Part shown: piece after piece, positions 49,641-60,080 of the stretch
Layout: every line of letters begins with the position of its first letter
Numbering within the stretch: position 1 is the first letter of the stretch
Translations under genes and position numbers: made by a program
From: Himantopus leucocephalus
Taxonomy: Eukaryota; Chordata; Aves; Charadriiformes; Recurvirostridae
Direction of reading: 5' to 3'
DNA: 64,000 bases
NCBI GenBank assembly: GCA_003993805.1
Contig: RSEF01000003.1
Coordinates: 63,843,346-63,907,345, forward strand
The notes under the pieces: model-generated
The model's input: only the letters and a program-made list of their open reading frames with translations
The model's database searches: none
Told to the model about the DNA's origin: nothing

Positions 49641-51420
49641 AGGTTTTCATGGTTTTTCAATCATTCCCTCCCTCCCTGAGGTGTTAGTTTATTGTTAACT
49701 ACCAGGAGGGAAGACACAACTTAGCAAATGGATGGGGAAGAAAAAAGGACCAAACCTCTAAACCACAGCTGAGCAATACGCAATGCACTCTGTCCCCAGA
49801 AAACTGGTTTCAGTGTTTCTGCTTTCTTCAAAGCTGGTTATATTGTGATTTAAAGTTAAAAAAAACCCACCATGCCCTAGAGTCTTGTGGCTGGTGCATC
49901 TGATCTCTTTTCATCTCATGTCATACGGATTAACTAGAGTTTAAAATGAAGTTTTTACTGTTCTTCAGCACTTCATAAAAACGCACAAACCTTGAGAAAG
50001 ATCTCTCCCCTTCCTCCAAATCTTTGTTGTTTGCCTGTTTTCCCACATATCTGGGAGTTGCCCTTGTTGGATGCATCACCAGCACAAACAGGACTTATTC
50101 TCAGGGACAAAAAAGAGTAACAAAGCTCTAAAAGAGACCAAAATGACGCTGAGTCCCTATGAAATCCGAGGCACTCTCTTACACATTTTCAGGGCTCACT
50201 GTTGGCACAAATGCCAGGTTACCACAAACCTCCTGGATGGATTACCACAAAGGAGACAGTGAGAAGCTGGGAAGTGGCAGCAGGCAGGAGGTGTGCTGGG
50301 AGCCAGCTGGGGTCAGGTCCCCTGTGAGGAGCAGGCAGAGGGGGCTGCCACTGCTCTAGAAGCCCCTGGCCCCGCTGGGCAGCGAGGGCTGGTGGGAGGC
50401 AGCAGCAGCATCCCCACTGCTCGCCCAGGAATGGCAGCACAGCAAAACTGAGGACCAGATTCAGGCCACTTCCAGCAATAGGGAGGATGCACACAAGTGT
50501 CCAACTTAGACACTACAGCTTCTTCATCATGGGAACGGGGGTGGGCGGCCTCGGAAAGTAGGTGACCTGAAACCACTGAGCTCCTGGATTCAGGGCATGG
50601 TTATTCACACCTCCAATTCAGCAGCAAAACCAGGTTGAGAAGTTGCACCACGGCTGTCGATTCCTGATCTCACACCACCATCCACCACCCCCTCCGCTGT
50701 GCACCAGGGCAGAGCGATGACGTGCCTCTTAAACTGCCTTCACCTTCAAACCGTGTCTCACCTAGCCACCAACCCGGGTGTCATGCAACAGCAACATCTA
50801 AGACTCAGAAAGGCTGTGCTCCTGGGGCTGCACACGTTGTGGCACAAATTGTCTAGGAAGTACCTTGTAGAACAAACTACCAGCATCATCTCTGCTCATC
50901 GCAAGTCCTTTATCAGAGATCCAGTCTATCCCATTCATGTGACACAGTAATTTGTTAACCAAGAGGCAGATGACCGTAAATAAAGAGCACACGAAGAGGG
51001 GAAGGGAGATAGAGGGCACAAAGACGTCCAAACACAGACTGCTGTTGCTGGAAATAGTAATGTAATAGCACTCTAGCATGCAGGAGTTTTAAGTTTTACG
51101 CCTTTGTGTTGGAGAATTTGTTGCACAAAAGGCAACAAAGAGAACTCAAAGCAGTTTTGTCCCCATTCTCTTCACGACAGGGATCTGTTTCTTTTGCAAA
51201 TATACCATGTTTTTCCCAGCTCATCCCTCTCTGAATGGGGGAGCGGGCACAAACAAATTAATCATGCTTACGCTGCCTATTTGGTGTTTGCTCATTGCTC
51301 TAAGCTCCTTTGTGATCTCTCTCAAAATATTTTCATCTGCTTGTTTGGGGAGAAACTTTCCTCCAGGCGGTAATGCATAATACAGTAATACAGGACATTG
51401 CAGCAAATTTCATCTTGTCC
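49641..51420. other. Non-coding stretch with a GC-rich patch
   Basis: A GC-rich segment at about 50270-50420 yields Pro/Ala-rich spurious frames on the minus strand. No exon or RNA gene is supported. Confidence 0.5.
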
Positions 51421-51466
51421 AAAAAAAAAAAAAAAAAAAAATCCAAGNAAAAAAAAAAAAAAAAAA
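51421..51466. repeat. Two A-runs around a gap base
   Basis: 21 A residues (51421-51441), then TCCAAG, N at 51448, then 18 A residues (51449-51466) and GATGCAAGG. The halves resemble each other (A-run then a short AAG-ending word). This may be another unmerged overlap. Confidence 0.85.
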
Positions 51467-51929
51467 GATGCAAGGTGGATTTGGTCTCCCATTTGAATTC
51501 CGATTTGCTTACCTAAACAATAATGCTGTTATCCCCGCTGTGAAAGGAAAGCCAATACATTGCACATAATGATGTTTTTCTGTGGTCTGCCTATTCTCTG
51601 CATTTTAATTTTCGGTGTTAACTTCCAGATACATCTAATATTTCATAAAAGGCAATGATCCATCTCAAATTCCTTGGGACATGTCTCATTTTCTGAAAGA
51701 TGTGTGTTGTTTACTGCTGGCTGAGGAAAAAAAAAATCTTTCTTGCTGTTGGTCTTTATATCGCAGACTTTATGTCTTTTTAAATCCTCCATTTAAAAAT
51801 GGAGAAAATAGAGAAGGTGTTGACCCTCATTTCATGGAATTTCTACCCAATCTGTTTTTTTCTCACTGATTTCTTAGGGTTGATCCTACATCTTCCCCGT
51901 GACGCTTTCAAATTGTTAGGGGCAATATT

Positions 51930-52130
51930 TTCATAATTGCAGCATTCAAATTGATGCTTGGGGTCTTGGCTGTGTTGAGTGACTGTGTTTATACAGCTTA
52001 CCATCTTTGTCTCAACCCTGCAGAATGGCTTGTGTGCCTGAGAGCCGGATAGCTTTTAACTGTTTCTCTGTCGTACTGCAACTGGTCCGCTCGGCTAATT
52101 TAATGACAGGTATCATTTCTCCCTCTGCAT
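51930..52130. promoter_or_regulatory. Candidate conserved non-coding element
   Basis: A repeat-free block with TTTTCATAATTGCAGC, CAAATTGATGC and CGGCTAATTTAATGACAGG words. Enhancer-like by texture only. Confidence 0.3.
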
Positions 52131-52969
52131 CTTCCCTTGCTCCTTTTCTGGGCAACATTTCAGATTCCTGATAATTATATGAGGAATGTTCTTGGGCTTT
52201 CTGGGCTCCTTTTCCCAGTTAAAGTCTCGCACGGATATAAAAGCATCCCTTTTCCCAGGGACAGATCTTGGCCTTCCCTGAAGGAAGTGGAAGTAGAGTT
52301 TACAGATAAAATCTTCCCTGTGTTTTGGTGGAAACATCTTGACACCACCGCAGTTGTCCCAGTTGAGCCTGCACAGCCTTTTCCACTTATTCTCAGCCCC
52401 TGGGGAATATGGGCTGGATCTGCCCGGCAGTGGAGAAAACAACATCCTACAAAAACCTGCCGATGCTCCAGGGAAAGCTGATACCAGGGCCTGAGCATTT
52501 CTGTTTCATTCAATGCAGTGACCAGAGCAGTACGAAGGGGCAGGAAGGGCTGCCCTTCCCACAGAGGGCACACGATGGGACTTTAACCTCCTGCTCTGCC
52601 ATAGGGCTTTGTGTCTAATTGCCCCCTCATACAAGGAAATGAAAACATACAGAGGAAAATTCTTCCCCTCTGGGAATTACTGGTGTAAATATTGCAATGG
52701 ACTCGTCTGGTAGGCCAGGGGGAGTAAATGGCAGGAGCATTTGGGCAGGTGAGGAAGGTCTCAGGAGGTGCCCGAGCCATAAATGAAGCATATCGATGTG
52801 GGATTCCCGGCGTGGTGTGCAGCTCAGCACACCTCCATAGCCCACGCGTGGCTTGGGCTGACACCAGCATACACATAGAAAACCAGAAAGCCAGTGCAGC
52901 ACACCAGCTTCCTTGCCCCGTGCCATTACACATGACAGAGAACAACTCTTTACACCCACAATAATGCTC

Positions 52970-53190
52970 AGGCACCAAAGTCAAATAAGTAGCAGCTTTA
53001 TGGAGGTTTTTATGTATTGATTCGTAAATAGACAAACCAATTTTGCCTGACTCCCTTAAGACATTATTGATATTTTCTGCTGTAAAATCTTCCCTTCTTT
53101 TCCATGTATTTATCAAAGACAAGGCAAACAAATGACAGGACTCGTGTTTTGTAAGGGTAGCTCTGGAATGAACTGTCAAGGTTTTTGTTT
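52970..53190. promoter_or_regulatory. Candidate conserved non-coding element under the longest open frame
   Basis: A repeat-free, AT-rich block with TTTATGTATTGATTCGTAAATAG and ACATTATTGATATTTTC words. It lies under the N-terminal third of the 198-codon minus-strand frame 52583-53179. That frame has no recognisable domain and no splice partner that I can see. If the block is conserved, regulation is more likely than coding. Confidence 0.25.
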
Positions 53191-55730
53191 CCTGTTTCCC
53201 TGGATTCAGTTAAGTCTTAAACTGATGTTATATAGCGATGAGTAGAATTCTTTCACCCTTTCTTTATTGGTTTGGTTAAATTCAGGATTGACCCAAAAAT
53301 TTGATACGCAGCCTCTTATATGAGACTCTTGGATTTATCGATTCTTAATTATTCACACAGAACGTGTGACGTCACAGAAGAAAATAGAAACAAGATCGAG
53401 TTTATATCTTTGGGTCTTTACCCATCACGTTTCAATAACAGATGGACAATCCTCTGGTGAGGAGGTATATTCTGGTGCAGGAGACCTGAGATCTGATGAT
53501 CCAGCGCTCGGAATCTCTGTGTGATTTGTCTATAAGCAGGAACCAAAGTTAACTGAATGCGATAACATTGATTATGGAGGGCACTCATTGGCTCAAAAAA
53601 AAAAATAAAAAAATCATGATCTATAATGTATTAACAAATTGTCCTGCAATCTGCTGTGCCTTCCACAGGTACTGATTAGCTTGGGTTAAAGGAAAGTAAA
53701 TCCCATTGTGGTGCATATGTGCAGAGCTGTGGAGGTATCTAAACATGCCAAAGCGATGTCTTGCTGGATATTGAAATACAGCAGGGTGCGTAATTCCCAT
53801 TGCTGTTGTATATGTAGATTAAATCCTAGCCCTTTGTGATCCTGGCACAGAAGATGTTCTAGCTGAGAATGTCCCAAGTGTTTTTACTAATTAATCATTT
53901 CCAGAATTTCCAATCCCCAAAGCATGAGTCAGGTTCCAAGAAAGCATGGTATTTTAACTTATTTTTAATGCACTTTCTGCTTCCTAAGCCCTAACGTTAA
54001 ATTCAAACTTTTCTGTGCAATCCTGCAGGCGAAAAACATATTCGCTCTTTTTACCAGTAGCTGAGATTTCTATCTAATCCTACATCTGCAGGAGTTTCAG
54101 TGCTAGAAAAAAGATGAAATATCATAAGAATCAGAGAGTTTCACTCTGGCAGTGAAGAAAAAAATAATAATTCCATCAGTTTCCTTCAGGATGCAGGTTT
54201 TGCATGCAGGTTTTGCATTAATATTCCAGGGTATTTTGATTTATAAAGAGATGGGAAAGGCCTCTATTGAAAGAGATTCAGACAGATTATTCCCCAGTGA
54301 GCTGAGATCTTACACATTCAAGTTAGTAGAAATGATCCCACTGACACGAGCAGGATGGCACCAAGCCCTCTGCAGGCAGAGTCCCCCGTGCAGAGCTCTG
54401 GGTAGGATCCCAGCCTGTTTGACTGGTTCCCCATTACCTGAAACAGCACAGTCACTTCTTTTCTCTTACTCTTACCTCTTCTGGGCCAAAATCAAATGTA
54501 GTTACAGGAAACCTGGGCAGCCAAACTCCTCAAATCAGAGTTTGCAAAGTACAGGCGCCTCTTGCTGCCAACAGCTCACAGACATAATAAAAGAAGACAT
54601 AATTTTTTATCTTCCTTTGGGCAATTAACTAAATCAGGACTCTAAGGGGACAGAGAAGTTAAAACCTGAATGCAGATGTTCAGCGTGGCATGGGCTGTGC
54701 TTTTTAGTTTCATCATCAGCTGCTTTCCGGTGGGGACAAAATGCCTCTTCATCTCTTGAAGATCTCCAGCCCCTTTCACACCACCTCTTCAGCTAGCAAG
54801 GTTTTAAGGACTGATGTGGCTATTTAGGTAGTGGTGACAGCTTCAATATTCATCGTGCCAGCTCTCTCATTTATGGAGCAGCCGACCTGGGCTGCCGGAG
54901 AGCGACCACCCATTATACCTCTGTTGGGTGATGGTGAAGGGTCTGTACACAAAATCAGGCAGGTTCCCTCTCCCTGGCCTGGCCTGGTTGCGTGAGCCAA
55001 TTTCTACTGAAGTCAGAAGGGAATGCAAAAGCCAGGAAATCAAATTCATTTCTGGGAGAGATCCACAGACTGAAAAACTTTAAATGAGACATTTTTCATC
55101 CACAAAGGACAGCACTCGGGGTCACCCTGTGCCATCTCTCTGCATCAAACTTTTTATTGGTTTTATCTTTCCCAAACTTGAAGGGTCTCTTTGATCATTA
55201 AAGTTCAGGGGAAAGCAATATGAACAAGGGGAAGGTTTGGTGGAGCCAAACTTCCTTCTGCGAGGCAGCCCCATCAAAATGCCTACATAATTGACACTTG
55301 CAAGTGACTTCTTCGGAATCCCCAAAGCAGCTTAAAAAATAATGATGACCCTCTGTCCTTCTGCTCCATTACCCTCAACATGCTTTTTCTTTCCCATAGA
55401 TACATGCCATAACACAGACAAATACCAGGCAAAGTTAGTCCGCGGAAGCAGCGCTGTTTAAATCCAGCGCTAAGCCATTTCCACATGAACAGACTAAGAG
55501 GTACAGAGGAATCACTGATGAGGAGGAAGTTAGTTATCCTGAAACATTAATCGGCACTGCCAGCACAGCTGTTTGACTAGGACACGATCCGCGGGGCCAT
55601 CGCTGTTGCTCTTGGCTGCCAGTTTGGAGCTCATCAGGTGGAGACAAAAGTAAAGGCGTTATGTGCAAAACAGCAGATGCACAGGGACTCCCTCAAATAC
55701 TGCCAGGTCAGGATTAAGGGTATTTTGCTT
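53191..55730. other. Non-coding stretch, no gene recognised
   Basis: No exon or RNA gene supported. A 13-bp perfect direct repeat lies at 54191-54216. The 158-codon plus-strand frame 54152-54628 looks like chance. Confidence 0.5.
54191..54216. repeat. 13-bp perfect direct tandem repeat
   Basis: ATGCAGGTTTTGC at 54191-54203 is repeated at 54204-54216. Confidence 0.85.
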
Positions 55731-55739
55731 CAGTGCCCT

Positions 55740-55850
55740 GATTTAGTCTCATACGGGAAGGGGGCGGCTGCGGGCCCGTAATTCTCCCGACAGCTGCCGT
55801 AGGTCGGCTCATGCTGCCCTGGGTCAGGGCGGTCGCGACATTTTTGCTGA
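55740..55850. other. Small CpG-dense patch
   Basis: About ten CpG dinucleotides in roughly 105 bp, including GGGGGCGGC (GC-box-like) and GGTCGCGAC. It is too short for a classical CpG island. It could be a minor promoter or an unmethylated enhancer. Confidence 0.35.
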
Positions 55851-56264
55851 GGAGCAAATTGGCTCTTTGTTGTTCCAGTTGCTGGTTTTGCTGCGAATGC
55901 CTCATCCGGATTTCAGTCCCTCTGATGATGTCCGCTGCAGAGAGATGGGAGCAGGTTTGGGGTTTGTTTAACTTTTTTTCTTTATTTCCATGAGAGAAGT
56001 GGGAGTCCTGCTAATTACTGGGTTCTCTTTCCAGGGGGAAATGGAGGCTAAGACAGATAGCTGCTGTTAGCACTGTCTGCTTGGTTTTCAAAGACTGCTT
56101 TTTGCTCTTGTTTTTTTTGGTTGCCTGTTTAATAAGTGCAGAGCAACTACCAAAGTCATTACACTCAACAGGAAATGGCTTTGGGCCACGGCAAGCTGGG
56201 GTTGTTTTTGAGCTGGTAACTGAAAATGAAATTTCTGTATGCTATTTAACAGCCCTCTGCACCT

Positions 56265-56292
56265 CCCATTCCCCCTCCCCCCCTTCCTCCCC
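56265..56292 (-). other. Canonical G-quadruplex motif (C-rich on plus)
   Basis: C-tracts of 3, 5, 7 and 4 at 56265-56267, 56271-56275, 56277-56283 and 56289-56292, with loops of 3, 1 and 5. This meets the four-tract rule on the minus strand. Confidence 0.65.
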
Positions 56293-56299
56293 TCCTTGC

Positions 56300-56470
56300 C
56301 CTTCGTCACATGGTGGTGTGAATCTGTCATTGATGGATGATATCCAAAACCAGTTCCTCTCGCTGCCGTCGGATGTGAATGACAGGCAGATCATGACTGC
56401 TGTGCAGAAAGTGGCCTCAATTTTACAACGTTTAACAAAAGCAATTTCTCATCCTAGGAAACAATGACCA
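56300..56470. promoter_or_regulatory. Candidate conserved element inside a plus-strand open frame
   Basis: The segment is repeat-free and reads open on the plus strand as the second half of a 128-codon frame (56081-56467). That frame starts with a hydrophobic stretch and crosses a C-rich tract. The last 40 or so residues are balanced in composition and would form an amphipathic helix. I recognise no family. A conserved non-coding element or chance is more likely than a gene. Confidence 0.2.
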
Positions 56471-57294
56471 AAAAGAGAAGAAAAACAATGGTTTGTTACT
56501 GCGGTTTTGGCTCCTTACTGCTTTCGTGGTTCTCGATGCTGGCTCAGCCACCATCCTGTCCTGATGATTACTGCCAGCTTTCGGGAGCCTCAGGCTGATG
56601 GTATGACCACCCTCCCTACACACTCCTCCATCAGACTCTCTGTTTTCTCCATACGGCTCATTTCATCAGCCAGCGTGAAGGGAAGAAATGCTATCTCATC
56701 AAATGTAGAGGGTCTTCTCTGCAGCCTGGCCCCAGCCTGGGATGGGGCTGGGTGCTAACGAGGTGCCAGCAGCTCGGTGCAACAGGGTAAACGTCCGTGT
56801 TCCACAGCTGTAAGGGGACACGGATTTCTGATGTTCAAAATCAGGTGGTGGAGGAGGAAAGGATCCAAAGATCGGTAGGAAGAAGGTGGGGAGGGAGTGG
56901 TGCCTGGAGACAGCAGAAAGGAGGATGGGAGGATGATGCCTGGAAAGAGCAAGGGAGGGAGAACGGTGACATAACGGTGGCAGAGGATGGTGGGACAGTG
57001 CCCGGAGCCAAATGAGCTGCTCAGAGTACACTTGCTCCTTTTGGCTTGTAATGCAATTGATAATCTTTTTTTAATTGGCTTTTCTTTTTTCATCATTTGC
57101 CCATACTGACAGCCCTGCTTCTAATCCTCAGAAAGGTAACATTTGGGAACAGTTCGCCAGCCAAAATACTAGGGGTGAGAAATTTAACAGGTTTCAGGAT
57201 GGAGCTTGCTAAATTTATCGAAGATATTAAGCAGTGGATGTGCCTATGAGATTTGGTACCCTTGGAGTCCCCTTTGGGCCTGTTTCCTAGGTTC

Positions 57295-57425
57295 CTATCT
57301 CAAAGCACTCTGCGAGCATTTAGCCTGTAAGCCTCAACAACTGGCAAGCTGATATTATCACTTCTATTTTTTATCTAGGGAACATTAGACACAGGAAAGA
57401 GTTGGTCAAAAATATTGTTGCCAAT
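57295..57425 (+). repeat. Ancient L2/MIR-like repeat relic
   Basis: The words run in the usual order: CTCAAAGCACTCTGCGAGCATTTAG, AAGCCTCAACAAC, GATATTATCACTTCTATTTT, then AGGGAACATTAGACACAGGAAAGAGTTGGTCAAA. This follows the 'caaagcactttgcaaacatta ... agcctcacaac ... tattatcccattttacag ... gaaactgagacacagaaaggtt' layout. The copy is old but fairly complete for this part. Confidence 0.5.
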
Positions 57426-57714
57426 GAATTTAGTGGAATTACTAACTGCTTAAAGAGAAGTACGTGCTTCAGCGCGCAGGGTCATAGCCTCCCTTGTGCT
57501 CACTTAGACCCATTTGTGCCTTACAAATGACACCCTCTTAAGATGCCAGCTGGCCCCTTGGCTTCCTAGTTGCTTAATGTGACCCGTCTTTCCACCGCTG
57601 CTTTTCACATTCCCAGTCAGATGGCACTGGGCATTTTAATACCTTTGACAGCTCAAGGGGTATAGGAATGCGTCACATGTTGTTCTTGATAGTTAATGGA
57701 AAAGTAATGAGACA

Positions 57715-57840
57715 ACAGCTGCCAAACGCCACCGCTTCCCGCTCTGCGCAGGCGCAGCCCCTCTCGCTCCCTTCTCCTCCCCGTGCCTGTGACCGCAGCG
57801 CCTCAGCGGGCGATTATGGCAGCCTGCGTTAGGGTGCAAA
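57715..57840. promoter_or_regulatory. CpG-dense patch with NRF1-like palindrome, possible minor promoter
   Basis: Twelve CpG dinucleotides in about 120 bp. TGCGCAGGCGCA at 57745-57756 closely fits the NRF1 recognition palindrome, a motif typical of CpG promoters. No TATA box or supported downstream exon is visible. A 103-codon frame follows on the plus strand (57841-58152) but has no recognisable features. Inference: an alternative promoter, a lncRNA promoter or an unmethylated enhancer. Confidence 0.35.
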
Positions 57841-59530
57841 GTGGGCACCTGGCCTTGGGAGCAGAATGGACCTTCACCCAAACGTCTCCACTCGGCAGTC
57901 ATATCATTCCACACAAATGGATTTTTCCAGCTGCCTTGCAGGTCTTGTGCGGCGCTTGTCAGGGACAGCATCAGCGAAAGTAGAGAGGGAGAGGGAGAAG
58001 CCCGCAGAGCCCACAGCGAGTTTTACACTAGTCAGGAGCAGGAAGCATTTTGTATAGCCAGAAGAAGTGAACAGTGGTTAGTGAGAGCCCGAAAAATGAA
58101 TTTTTTCCTTTCCTGCTTGCTCTATGATTTTTGTTTTGGTTGTCGTTCCTAGCATCCAGTTTTGAAAATGCAGTCTGCAGCTCCATAAACGTTCAAAGCT
58201 CTTCACCTCCTCAGACAGTTACAGCATGCTTTTTGGGAATGAGCAGACACAGCCCTTCATTTCCACCTTGTAAAGCAAGAATGTCTGTTCAATAAATTTT
58301 ACTGCTGTGGCAGTAACTGTGGTAGTAACTAAACTGGTACAGGAGCTGACAGAATGGCTGGATCGATATTCTGTCAGGAGGAGAAAGAATTGCCATAGAG
58401 GAAACTCTTTAAATGTTCATGAACAATCAACCATAAGATATTTTTTAAGGAAAATAAATTAGTCGCACGGAAATATTTGTTGCTCGGAGCACCTGACCCA
58501 AATGATATTCTGCAGACGTGTTTCAGCTTCTCAAAACTCTTTTACTTCTTTTTTAAAGTGGCACCATGCAAATCCAGAGTCAGGTTTGCACAGGTAGCCG
58601 GGACCGGACCATCTGCCCACTCGCCAGGACTGTTTGTTCAGGTCTGCTGCGAAAAACAGCGAGTAGATGGTGGAGAATTATTTCTGCCAAATTTAAAAGA
58701 CAGCTGAACTCAGAAAGCTTGAAGGTAAAGTTCCATGTAATTGTTGCAAATATTGATTCAGTCTCCCGGCTGCTACTAGACCTCTCTGGCACCAGAGCGG
58801 ACAAGAATTACACTGAAACCAGACCACTGTCTGCATCGCACAGAATTCCATTCTGGGTGAAAACCGGAGACTCTTGGAGGTGAGAAGTCAGGAGGTGAAG
58901 TTTCACTGCAGCACAGACTTCTCAGAATCAGATTTTGGCAAGTTCTGATAAAGGAAAAACACTCCTTGCCTGTGGCTATTTATGCAGGTATGTCTCTTGA
59001 ATTGTCTTCTGCAATCTCATCATTATTTGTCAACAGTTCTTCAGCTAAAATAATGCGTGAGCCTCGTGCATCGATCCACTGGCTTTTCCAGGGTAAGCCA
59101 TAAGCAGCATGTTAAATTTCCGTCATTAGGGTTTCAAATACAATTTACTTCTTCTTGATCTTATGTAGGCAGCCCTGTAAAGCCTCCATCAATGAAAATT
59201 GGCTACTTGCACTCAGAGTAAGCAAAAGGGTAACAACTTATTTAACACCCTCTCAATCTGTCTGCTCAAAGGCCTTTTCTTTTTGTATTTACTGCAGATA
59301 AAAGGCTCTGGGATAACCAAACAAACTGTTGGTACTTATCCAAATTGAATGAAATCTTAGAAACTTTCCCCTCTTTTCTTGTGAGCAAATCCTGGCCACG
59401 CTGAAATGAAAGGCAAAATTCCTGTCACTTAAATGGGGCTTTAGTCATTCAACCCCCATGTTCCCGGCTATTACTCTATGGCCTGACGCCTTCCTTTTTC
59501 ACATGATGAATTGTTCCTTGTTCAAGGCAC
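57841..59530. other. Non-coding stretch, nothing recognised
   Basis: No exon or RNA gene supported. Frames are up to 105 codons and chance-like. Confidence 0.5.
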
Positions 59531-59534
59531 AGAG

Positions 59535-59640
59535 GGGCCCCGGCACCAAGCGTGCGGGGCGAGCACGGGCACGGGCGAGGTGGGCTCAAACAAGATGCTC
59601 GGCTGAGCCAGCCGTTTTCTGTCCAGCCACCCCGCGTTGT
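59535..59640. other. Small CpG-dense patch
   Basis: About eleven CpG in roughly 105 bp, with a GCGAGCACGGGCACGGGCGAGG near-repeat. It is the third such patch in 4 kb and too short for a classical island. Confidence 0.35.
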
Positions 59641-59849
59641 GCCTGAGCAAGCAATCAGGGGGTTTTATTTTCGCAGAAACTACTGGGCCTGAACGAAGTT
59701 ATTTGCAGGCTGTAAACTCTCAGGGTTGGAAAAATGCTCCATGAGAGCAGGTCTGCATAGCACTACTGGGGGCTGGCGCCCTGCCTCCTCTAATGAAGCT
59801 CTAGTGCATCGCTGTCTGCGTAGGGTACCAGAAACAAACTCCTTTCACA

Positions 59850-60080
59850 TGTAAATTCTACCGCTTGTCACCGAGTTAAATGAAACAATCTAAAATAATG
59901 ATCTAATAAATAGTGGTGTACCATGTCTTCATAACATTTTATGATCAGTAATTATTGATTCGTTAAAATAACATGTGAATCTTCTGTTTTTCCTCACAGT
60001 GCAACGTGTGAAAGCAGCATCCACCTTGAATATTAATGGATGAATCATTTAAACAGTTTACAGTTTCAGTTCAGACAAAC
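59850..60080. promoter_or_regulatory. Candidate conserved non-coding element
   Basis: An AT-rich, repeat-free block with AATAATGATCTAATAAATAG, CAGTAATTATTGATTCG and GAATATTAATGG homeodomain-like words. A good splice-acceptor-like string (TTCTGTTTTTCCTCACAG, ending near 59999) lies inside it, but I found no matching exon. Enhancer-like by texture. Confidence 0.3.

Noticed and set aside
52583..53179. Longest open frame, 198 codons, minus strand
   Set aside because: No recognisable domain, signal or repeat pattern. It overlaps other open frames on both strands, and its size is plausible by chance in 64 kb of six-frame sequence.
54152..54628. 158-codon plus-strand frame
   Set aside because: Composition is random and includes a low-complexity 13-bp direct repeat. 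No family is recognised and no promoter or poly(A) signal is placed to support it.
59982..60010. Good 3' splice-acceptor-like sequence
   Set aside because: The downstream sequence has no convincing coding frame or donor, so no exon is called.
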